Shown here piece by piece: positions 57,754 through 64,000 of a DNA stretch of 64,000 nucleotides. The position numbers were made by a program, and so were the translations under genes. The stretch comes from an uncultured Desulfovibrio sp. Its GTDB lineage: Bacteria; Desulfobacterota; Desulfovibrionia; Desulfovibrionales; Desulfovibrionaceae. Each line of letters opens with the position of its first letter. The stretch's first letter is position 1. The DNA lies in assembly GCF_944324935.1 (NCBI RefSeq), contig NZ_CALUYG010000001.1, forward strand, positions 62,001 to 126,000, given 5' to 3'. The notes beneath the pieces are model-generated. The model ran no database searches, was not told the DNA's origin, and worked only from the letters and a program-made list of their open reading frames with translations.

Positions 57754-59301
57754 CTAGCCGTGCTGGCAGTGCAGGCGTTCGCCTTCCTTTTCCTTCTTGG
57801 CGAGGTTGTTGAGCGCGTTCACATAGGCACGGGCGCTGGCCACCAGGATGTCGGGATGCGCGCCCCGGCCCACGGCCTTGTACTGGCCCTCGCTCAGGCG
57901 CACGGTCACCTCGCCCAGGGCGTCCGTGCCGCTGGTGATGGCGTTGATGGCATACTGTTCCAGCTCCGGTTCGCGGCCCAGCATGTCGTTGATGACGTTG
58001 AAGATGGCGTCCACCGGTCCCACGCCGAAGCCCGCGCCGCTGCGTTCCATGCCGTCGATGTCCATGAGCACGGCCGCCGTGGGCGGCACGCCGCCGGCAT
58101 CGGAGCTCTGCACGCTCACATGGCGCAGGCGGAAGCGGTCGGGCAGGCGGTAGATCTCTTCCTGTACCAGGGCCATGAGGTCGTCGTCGTGCAGGGTCTT
58201 CTTGCAGTCGGCCAGCTTCTTCACCGCCTCGAAGACGAGCTGGAGCTGGTCGTCGTCCAGCTTGTAGCCCATGCTCTCGAACTTGTTGCGTACGGCATTG
58301 CGGCCCGAGTGCTTGCCGATGACCAGGCTGGATTCCGTGCGGCCCACGGACTGCGGGGTCATAATCTCGTAGGTCTCGCGGTTCTTGAGCATGCCGTCCT
58401 GATGGATGCCCGACTCATGGGCAAAGGCGTTGGCCCCCACGATGGCCTTGTTGTTGGCGATGGGCTGGCCGATGGTCATGGAGAGCAGGCGGCAGGAAGG
58501 GTAGAGCTGCTCGGTATGGATGTTGTGCTCGAGATGATAGAGGTCATGCCGCACGCGCAGGGCCATGACCACTTCTTCCAGCGCGGCGTTGCCCGCCCGC
58601 TCGCCGATGCCGCTGATGGTCACCTCCGCCTGACGCGCGCCCACGCGCAGGGCGGCCAGCGTGTTGGCCACCGCCAGACCGAGGTCATTGTGGCAGTGCA
58701 CGCTGAAAATGGCCTTGTCGCTGTTGGGCGTGTTCTCGATGACGTACTTGATGAGGGACGCGAACTCGTCCGGCTGGGCATAGCCCACGGTATCGGGCAG
58801 GTTGATGGTGGTGGCCCCGGCCCTGATGGCCGTTTCCACCACCCGGCAGAGGAAGTCCTTGTCCGAGCGGGAGGCGTCCTCGGCGGAGAATTCCACGTTG
58901 TCGGTATAGCCCGCGCAGCGCCGCACCCCGGCCTCGATCATCTGGAGCACCACTTCCGGGTCCTTGCGCAGCTTGTGCTTCATGTGCAGGGGCGAGGTGG
59001 AGAGGAAGGTGTGGATGCGCGGCCGCCGGGCCACCTTGACGGCCTCCCAGCAGCGGTCGATGTCGCCGTCCATGCAGCGGGCCAGACCGGCGACCTGGAT
59101 GTCGCCCGCCTGCTCGGCGATACGGCGCACGGACTCGAAGTCCCCCGGGCTCGAAGCCGGGAAGCCCGCCTCCATGATGTCCACGCCCAGCACTTCCAGC
59201 TGATGGGCCAGGCGGAGTTTTTCCTGGAGGTTCATGGTCGCGCCGGGCGACTGTTCGCCGTCACGCAATGTGGTGTCGAAAAAATAAACCTTGTTGTCCA
59301 T
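57754..59301 (-). CDS. leuA: 2-isopropylmalate synthase
   Basis: A 515-residue acyl-CoA condensing enzyme, first step of leucine synthesis. The N-terminal DTTLRDGEQSPGATM carries the divalent-metal Asp, and the catalytic HCHNDLGLAVAN and GIGERAGNAAL follow. The C-terminal LeuA allosteric domain (about 390-500) allows leucine feedback. ATG 59301 has AGAGGAG nine bases upstream; a second ATG at 59310 is too close to it. It begins the leuA-leuC-leuD-leuB series and follows pssA by 118 bases. Confidence 0.96.
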   Translation of the reverse strand: MDNKVYFFDTTLRDGEQSPGATMNLQEKLRLAHQLEVLGVDIMEAGFPASSPGDFESVRRIAEQAGDIQVAGLARCMDGDIDRCWEAVKVARRPRIHTFLSTSPLHMKHKLRKDPEVVLQMIEAGVRRCAGYTDNVEFSAEDASRSDKDFLCRVVETAIRAGATTINLPDTVGYAQPDEFASLIKYVIENTPNSDKAIFSVHCHNDLGLAVANTLAALRVGARQAEVTISGIGERAGNAALEEVVMALRVRHDLYHLEHNIHTEQLYPSCRLLSMTIGQPIANNKAIVGANAFAHESGIHQDGMLKNRETYEIMTPQSVGRTESSLVIGKHSGRNAVRNKFESMGYKLDDDQLQLVFEAVKKLADCKKTLHDDDLMALVQEEIYRLPDRFRLRHVSVQSSDAGGVPPTAAVLMDIDGMERSGAGFGVGPVDAIFNVINDMLGREPELEQYAINAITSGTDALGEVTVRLSEGQYKAVGRGAHPDILVASARAYVNALNNLAKKEKEGERLHCQHG

Positions 59302-59419
59302 GATGCACATCTCCTCTGGGCATGGCGCGTCCTCCTTCGGACCATTGCCTGCATAACGTCCGCCCTGGGCGGCCTGACCGGAAGAGAGTGCCACACGCGT
59401 GGCGGCCGTTACGCAGCCT

Positions 59420-60208
59420 TCAGTCGTCCGTGGACGATAGGGCGCGTAGCAGCTGACGGTTGCGACGGGGAAGGATCACCAGCGTATAGACGATGCCGCC
59501 GGCGATGTAGAGGGCACAAAAGAGAAAGGCGAAAATCCGCGGCTGGGAGTAGACCAGCGCCAGGGCCACCAGGGCCCCCACCAGGGAACGGATGGGGTGG
59601 GCGCGCAGAAAATCGTATTCCTTGAAAGAAAAGTACCGGACCCGGCTGACCATGAGCAGGCCCACGAAGATCACGAGCAGAAAGCAGACATGGGGGACGG
59701 CGGGCGCGAGAAAGTCGGGCAGCATGCCGCAAAAGAGCACGAAGGCCGCCAGCGTGCAGCCGCCGGCCGGGATGGGCAGACCGATGAAGAAGCGTTTGCT
59801 CACGAAAGTAGTGCTGACGTTGAAGCGCGCCAGACGCAGCGCCCCGCAGGCGGCATAGAGGAAGGCCACGGCCACGCCCCAGCGGCCGAAGGTCTCAAGC
59901 TGCCACTGCCACATGAGCATGGCCGGCGCCACGCCGAAGGCCACCAGATCCGCGAGGGAGTCGTACTGCACGCCGAATTCGCTGGCCGTGCCCGTCAGGC
60001 GGGCCACCTTGCCGTCCATGCCGTCCAGCAGGGCGGAAAGGAAAACGGCGCAGACCGCGGCCTCGAAACGTCCCTGCACGGCCCAGACCATGCACAGGAA
60101 GCCCATGAACATGCTTAAGGACGTGATGAGATTGGGGAGGACATAGACCCCCCTGTGCGGGGCTTTCCTGCCATGCTGCGGCGTGCTGTTCTCCACGGTC
60201 TTTTCCAT
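59420..60208 (-). CDS. pssA: CDP-diacylglycerol--serine O-phosphatidyltransferase
   Basis: A 262-residue polytopic enzyme forming phosphatidylserine. The CDP-alcohol phosphatidyltransferase signature (D-G-x2-A-R-x8-G-x3-D-x3-D) is visible as DGMDGKVARLTGTASEFGVQYDSLAD. About eight hydrophobic segments follow. It is the type II membrane enzyme and lies 23 bases after psd, so the two steps to phosphatidylethanolamine are co-expressed. Confidence 0.95.
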   Translation of the reverse strand: MEKTVENSTPQHGRKAPHRGVYVLPNLITSLSMFMGFLCMVWAVQGRFEAAVCAVFLSALLDGMDGKVARLTGTASEFGVQYDSLADLVAFGVAPAMLMWQWQLETFGRWGVAVAFLYAACGALRLARFNVSTTFVSKRFFIGLPIPAGGCTLAAFVLFCGMLPDFLAPAVPHVCFLLVIFVGLLMVSRVRYFSFKEYDFLRAHPIRSLVGALVALALVYSQPRIFAFLFCALYIAGGIVYTLVILPRRNRQLLRALSSTDD

Positions 60209-60231
60209 AGCGGGGCCGATCCCTTGCGGCG

Positions 60232-60879
60232 TTACTGGGTCTGGCGTCGGGCCACGACGCTTTGTCCGGCGAAGACGCGTTCGCCCACGAATACGCTGGG
60301 AGCATATCCTTCAGGCAGATAAAGGTCAACTCGTGAGCCGAAGCGGATCATGCCGCAGCGTTCGCCGCGCGTGAGGCCGTCCCCGGGCTCGGCCCGGCAG
60401 ACGATGCGCCGGGCGATGAGTCCGGCGATCTGCACCATGACCCAGCTCGTCCCGTCATCCCCGCGCAGGCGCAGCGCGCAGCGTTCGTTCTCCTCCGCGG
60501 CCTTGTCGTAGGCGGCATTGATGAACTTGCCGGGCCAGTAGCGGATCTCCTCCACCGTGGCCGCCACCGGGCTGCGGTTCACATGCACGCTGAAGATGTT
60601 CATGAAGATGCTCATGCACATGCGCCGTTCCCCGGTGAAGGGGTCGGGCCTCTCCTCGATGCGGACCACGCGACCGTCCGCCGGGCTGACGGCCAGTCCG
60701 TCCGCCTGCGGGACGACCCGCTCGGGGTCGCGGAAAAAGTGCAGGGAGAACCAGCAGCACAGCAGCAGGAGCAGGGCACAGAAGCCGACGCCCAGCAGGG
60801 CGAAGACCAGTGCCGCCAGGGCGGTAAGGCCGATGACCGGCCAGCCTTCGGGAGTGATGCCGCAACGGGCAGGACGCAT
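60232..60879 (-). CDS. psd: phosphatidylserine decarboxylase, short (archaeal-type) form
   Basis: A 215-residue proenzyme making phosphatidylethanolamine. Two hydrophobic N-terminal segments (about 14-48) are followed by the catalytic [17 protein letters not shown] and the autocleavage motif FGSRVD, whose Ser becomes the pyruvoyl group. The short length fits the Psd-A family. ATG 60879 with CGAGGT upstream is preferred; the longer frame overlaps the divergent promoter area. Confidence 0.94.
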   Translation of the reverse strand: MRPARCGITPEGWPVIGLTALAALVFALLGVGFCALLLLLCCWFSLHFFRDPERVVPQADGLAVSPADGRVVRIEERPDPFTGERRMCMSIFMNIFSVHVNRSPVAATVEEIRYWPGKFINAAYDKAAEENERCALRLRGDDGTSWVMVQIAGLIARRIVCRAEPGDGLTRGERCGMIRFGSRVDLYLPEGYAPSVFVGERVFAGQSVVARRQTQ

Positions 60880-61017
60880 GGTGGACCTCGCTGGGGCCCA
60901 GCCCTGCCGGCAGGCGCGGGAGACGCCTGCGCCGGGGCGGACCGGTGACGTTTCAGGGGAGGAAAGTATATGCGTCTCCGTTGCGGCAGGCAAGGGAAAA
61001 GCGGGCATGCCCCGCCC

Positions 61018-61046
61018 TTGCGCGCCGGGGCGGCAGCGGCTATGCT
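61018..61046 (+). promoter_or_regulatory. candidate promoter placing the start site at the ATG
   Basis: TTGCGC (61018-61023), 17 bp, TATGCT (61041-61046). The predicted transcript start would coincide with ATG 61053, giving a leaderless mRNA. Confidence 0.35.
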
Positions 61047-61052
61047 GAGGAC

Positions 61053-61382
61053 ATGCGACGCTTCCTTTCTCCTGTCTGCCTGCTCTTTTCGCTGACGCTT
61101 GTGGCCTGCGGTCCCAGGGACATCGGCACGGGCACTGCCGAGCCGGACAGCGCCCCGCCCGGCATCAGCTCCGTGGAGAGCCTGCGCCAGCCCCTGACGG
61201 GAGCCAATCCCGTACAGCGGCGGCTTTTCTTTTATAATCAGCCGCATATTATGATGCAGATGCAGCAGTCCGGGCTAGACAATTACCGGCGCTACATCAA
61301 CCGGTATCGCGGCGACGGCGTCGACCCCGAATCGCCCGCCTATCGTGAAGTGCCGCGCCAGCGCAGCCCGTTCCGACAGTAG
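61053..61382 (+). CDS. small lipoprotein
   Basis: A 109-residue exported protein. The lipoprotein signal [20 protein letters not shown] has lipobox LVAC. The mature part is short, with an Asn/Gln/Tyr-rich section ([29 protein letters not shown]). It is not recognised. It is divergent from psd. CTGAGG precedes the ATG. Confidence 0.65.
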   Translation: MRRFLSPVCLLFSLTLVACGPRDIGTGTAEPDSAPPGISSVESLRQPLTGANPVQRRLFFYNQPHIMMQMQQSGLDNYRRYINRYRGDGVDPESPAYREVPRQRSPFRQ

Positions 61383-61469
61383 GGGCGTCGAACGGCGGAC
61401 GACCCTGCCGTGCCCGGGACGTGCGCCGGCCGTGCGTCCCGCCTGTCGCCTGTTCGCGAGGAAAACCAC

Positions 61470-61604
61470 ATGGAAGTTGTGTTGAACATCGTGCTGACGC
61501 TGCTGTTTTCCCTTGTGGCCGCTGGGGTCTGTTTCCTGTCGAGAAATTTTCCGCCGAGCTTCAGGCCGATGTGGCGGCGCTGCACCCTCCCCAAAAAAAG
61601 CTGA
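61470..61604 (+). CDS. 44-residue single-pass membrane protein
   Basis: A short ATG-started frame with GAGG seven bases upstream. It has one hydrophobic segment (about 3-24) then a basic tail (RPMWRRCTLPKKS). Function unknown. It sits between two small envelope genes in the same direction. Confidence 0.45.
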   Translation: MEVVLNIVLTLLFSLVAAGVCFLSRNFPPSFRPMWRRCTLPKKS

Positions 61605-61762
61605 CGGGAGCGCTCAGGAAAAGCTCCCTGTGAAATGGCGGCAAGGCCGGCCCCGGAAAAACAGGAGGGCATAGCCCCGTCCTCCCGGTCGCTGCCTCCG
61701 GCGCATGCCCGCCCGGCGTCCGGCGTTTTTTCCATTCACCCTCCGCACCTTAGAGGAACCGC

Positions 61763-62293
61763 ATGAATCACGCACGACATACTCTCTTTGGAGCCGCTGC
61801 TCTGTCGCGCGGTCTTGCCCGTCTGCTGCTCACGCTCTGTCTGATCCCCGTGGCCGCCACACCGGCGCATGCTTTCGAAACGGGCGGGCATGCCACTCCC
61901 CCGCAGGGAGTGGAGAGCGAATACGAACAGGAGATGCGGATCCTTCGGATGCTGGAGAACATTGACCGGCTGGCGCAGGAGCATGAACAGGCGGAGCGCC
62001 GCGCGAAGGCTGCGCAGGACGGCGGCCACGGCGGACATGCCGCACAGACTCCGTCACGATCCCCGCAAGCAGAGGCCGGCATCGCCACGGCGGAGTCCCG
62101 CGCGTCCCAGCTCGAGGACAGGATGATAGTCGGCGCGGGGATGGTCATCGTGCTGCTCTTCACCCTGTTCCTGGGCGTTCGGTTCTTCTTCGCGCGCCGC
62201 GGGGATCCCGACGACTCTCCTACGGATCTGCGGGGAAGGGGGTATGCGGAATGGAAGCGGCAGCGTCAGGCGCGGAGGGACAAGCTCGAATGA
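61763..62293 (+). CDS. exported protein with C-terminal membrane helix
   Basis: A 176-residue protein with a signal peptide (about 1-37, ending AHA), a periplasmic part with a Glu/Gln-rich helix (EYEQEMRILRMLENIDRLAQEHEQAERR), and a second hydrophobic segment at about 122-143. A basic cytoplasmic tail follows. Not recognised. GAGGAAC precedes the ATG. The layout suggests a small envelope scaffold. Confidence 0.65.
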   Translation: MNHARHTLFGAAALSRGLARLLLTLCLIPVAATPAHAFETGGHATPPQGVESEYEQEMRILRMLENIDRLAQEHEQAERRAKAAQDGGHGGHAAQTPSRSPQAEAGIATAESRASQLEDRMIVGAGMVIVLLFTLFLGVRFFFARRGDPDDSPTDLRGRGYAEWKRQRQARRDKLE

Positions 62294-62372
62294 GACCGGG
62301 AACCGCCCGGCGCGCCGACTGTCCCCGCCGCCCGGCCGTGGCTCTCTCCACGCTTTGTCTGCGAGCCGACGC

Positions 62373-62798
62373 ATGGAATGGCTGTTCCTTCTGAACGTGC
62401 CGCTGGTGTTCCTTGCGGGAGGTGTCGTCTGCCTCCTGCTGACGGTCGTCGCAACGATCGTCGCACTGACGCTCTTTTTCGGGGCCCCGGTGTCGGAGAC
62501 CATCCGCCCGTGGCGCAGCCGGTGGCGGTTGATCACGCTCCCATGGCGGATGGCGTCGCGCCGCCTGTTCACCGGCTTTGTGCTGCGGCAGCCGCTGCCA
62601 GAGGATAAGGCGTGTTATGCCCCTGGCTTGAGGCGGGCGCGCCGTTGCGCCCGCGCGGGTCTCGTCGTATGCTCGGCGTGTCGCCGCGTCTTGCCGCGCT
62701 GCGGGAAGATGCGGAGGCGTGGCCGCGCGGGCCGGCCTCCGGCAGCGTCCGCTACCCGTCCTGAACGACCCATACGAGGAGAACAATGGATCCCCTGA
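62373..62798 (+). CDS. membrane protein with Arg-rich tail (141 residues), tentative
   Basis: Two hydrophobic segments (about 3-30 and 45-62) are followed by an Arg/Cys-rich tail that runs 13 bases into the next gene. The first half looks like a real small membrane protein. The tail's composition is that of GC-rich noncoding frame, so the true end could be earlier if a frameshift is present. No clear ribosome binding site. Confidence 0.4.
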   Translation: MEWLFLLNVPLVFLAGGVVCLLLTVVATIVALTLFFGAPVSETIRPWRSRWRLITLPWRMASRRLFTGFVLRQPLPEDKACYAPGLRRARRCARAGLVVCSACRRVLPRCGKMRRRGRAGRPPAASATRPERPIRGEQWIP

Positions 62799-63937
62799 CC
62801 CATGCCGCTTCCGGGGCCGTGGCCATGCTGGCCCTGCCCCGCCGTCCCGCCACCCGCTGGGCCGTGCCGCTGGCCGCGCTGGTGGCCGCCTTCCCGGACA
62901 TCGACATCGCCTTCATTCGCGGGCCGCTGCAATTCCTGCAGCTGCATCGCGGCATCACGCATTCCCTGTTCTTTCTGCCCGTGCTGGCCCTGCTGCTGGC
63001 GTTGGCGGCCCGTCCCCTATGGAAGCGGGACACGCCGGGCCGCTGGCCGCTGCCGCTGGTCTGGCTCTTTTTCGGCGGGCTTATCCTCCTGCATATCTGG
63101 CTGGACTGCATCACCACCTACGGCACCATGATCTTCCTGCCCTTCTCGGCGGAACGGGTACGCCTCAACGGGGTGTTCATCATCGACCTGCTGCTGACGC
63201 TGCCCCTGCTGGCGGCGGTCTGGTTCGCCCTGCGCCGTGGCGTCGTCCGTCCGGCGCGGCTGGCCCTGTGCTGGCTGGCGCTCTATCCCTGCTGCGCCAT
63301 CGGGCTCAACGGGCATCTGGCCGCCGCCTACCGGGCCGAGCTGGCCGGACAGGGCCGGAAGGTCGAGCGGCTCGTGGTGCTGCCGGACGCCTTTTCCCCG
63401 GTCTTCTGGCGGGCGCTCTACGAGGAGCGGCAGCCCAACGGCCTCGTGGTGCGCGCCGACGGGCTCACCGCGCTGGGCCGGGCGCATGAGCGGGGCTTCC
63501 CCCGGCCTGCCCTCAGACCGGAGCTGGCCGCAAGCCTGCGGGAACAGTCCGTCATCTGCCGGGATTTCCTCGACTTCAGCCTGCTGCCGCTGACCCTGCC
63601 CGTCCCGAAAAACCTGCGCCCCGAGGAAGCCGTGTCCGCCCCGGACGAACAGGCGGCGGCCGCGGCCCAGCCGCAGACCCTGCGCGGTTATCTGGAGATC
63701 ACGGACGAGCGCTTCGGCAGCAGTCTCCGCTTCGTGCGCGAGATCATGCGTTTGCGGGCAGGGGAGGGCGGTTCGCCCTTCCGGCTCTTCGTGGAGCTGG
63801 GCTACGCGCCCGATGCCGTGCCGCGCCTTGTGCGCGAACGCCTCTATCTGCCGGACAGCGGCCGGGATTCCGGCTGGCGGCCGCCGCGTCCGCCCCGGCC
63901 GGCGCGGGGGCTGGACTGGTGGCTGGGCCTGCGCTGA
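62786..63937 (+). CDS. YdjM-type membrane-bound metal-dependent hydrolase
   Basis: A 383-residue protein. The N-terminal half has the DUF457/YdjM pattern: MDPLTHAASGAV, a conserved DIDIAF, and HRGITHSLFFLP, where clustered His and Asp bind metal in relatives, plus HIWLDCITTYGT. Four to five hydrophobic segments span residues about 25-190. The C-terminal 200 residues are soluble and not recognised. GAGGAGAAC precedes the ATG. It is longer than E. coli YdjM by a C-terminal domain. 63938-64000 shows no feature. Confidence 0.8.
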   Translation: MDPLTHAASGAVAMLALPRRPATRWAVPLAALVAAFPDIDIAFIRGPLQFLQLHRGITHSLFFLPVLALLLALAARPLWKRDTPGRWPLPLVWLFFGGLILLHIWLDCITTYGTMIFLPFSAERVRLNGVFIIDLLLTLPLLAAVWFALRRGVVRPARLALCWLALYPCCAIGLNGHLAAAYRAELAGQGRKVERLVVLPDAFSPVFWRALYEERQPNGLVVRADGLTALGRAHERGFPRPALRPELAASLREQSVICRDFLDFSLLPLTLPVPKNLRPEEAVSAPDEQAAAAAQPQTLRGYLEITDERFGSSLRFVREIMRLRAGEGGSPFRLFVELGYAPDAVPRLVRERLYLPDSGRDSGWRPPRPPRPARGLDWWLGLR

Positions 63938-64000
63938 GGCGGACCGCAATGCGTTTGCCGTCTTGTTGCGCCGCTTGCGCTCCGGCTGCGGAAGACGACC

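Noticed and set aside
60945..61052. Upstream extension of the small lipoprotein
   Set aside because: The lipoprotein signal starts at 61053, and the extra residues fall in the divergent promoter region.

Overview
The window reads as one ordinary chromosomal segment of a GC-rich, anaerobic, sulfate-reducing Desulfovibrio-type bacterium. Four things point there: an Rnf complex preceded by a ten-heme cytochrome c, the siroheme-dependent heme pathway (AhbC, HemB, AhbD and an AhbA/AhbB-type decarboxylase in one cluster), a DsrE-like protein, and the outer-membrane and lipoprotein set of a Gram-negative. No tRNA, rRNA, CRISPR array, insertion sequence or prophage is visible. The species is not determined.

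Layout. 1-2444: 3' part of an L,D-transpeptidase-like gene, cut by the window edge exactly at a probable catalytic Cys, plus a translationally coupled membrane coiled-coil protein. 2445-4498: AT-rich leader and a sodium:alanine symporter. 4668-11586: rnf operon (ten-heme cytochrome c, rnfC, D, G, E, A, B, apbE), closed by a terminator. 11793-18391: TPR membrane protein, a 1419-residue sensor whose phosphorelay residues are all replaced, and cardiolipin synthase. 18392-21207: glycosyltransferase remnant, SAM methyltransferase, FadL-type porin. 21278-23521: hisH-hisF-larE-like operon with a clear promoter. 23695-30026: tamA-tamB. 30143-34469: DsrE-like protein, TPR protein, a conserved hypothetical, ogt, a fosmidomycin-resistance-type exporter and a 66-residue protein. 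34611-37438: orphan GT-B-like protein and a REC/HD-GYP regulator. 37579-47514 (minus strand): recA, alaS, ahbC, hemB, ahbD, siroheme decarboxylase subunit, dihydrolipoyl dehydrogenase. 47771-52194 (minus): rpsL-rpsG-fusA, then argJ. 52333-54629 (minus): a beta-propeller-like protein and three small membrane proteins. 54750-60879 (minus): psd-pssA-leuA-leuC-leuD-[terminator]-leuB. 61053-63937: small envelope proteins and a YdjM-type membrane hydrolase.

How the genes fit together. Rnf couples ferredoxin/NADH electron flow to an ion gradient. The ten-heme cytochrome probably links Rnf to periplasmic electron carriers, and the ahb-hem cluster makes heme b that such cytochromes need. ApbE supplies covalent FMN, yet RnfD appears to lack the usual flavinylation motif while RnfG keeps it. 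The psd-pssA-cls and tam genes serve membrane and envelope assembly.

The item most worth following up is the 12651-16910 protein. It keeps a 7TMR-DISM-like sensor, kinase, receiver and Hpt architecture, but every phospho-accepting residue is substituted. Other leads are the RnfD motif deletion, an intrinsic terminator inside the leu operon, a 34-bp repeat family behind ahbC and argJ, a hairpin-rich spacer inside the heme cluster, and a receiver domain whose switch lysine is lost. All family assignments come from reading motifs; no database search was run.
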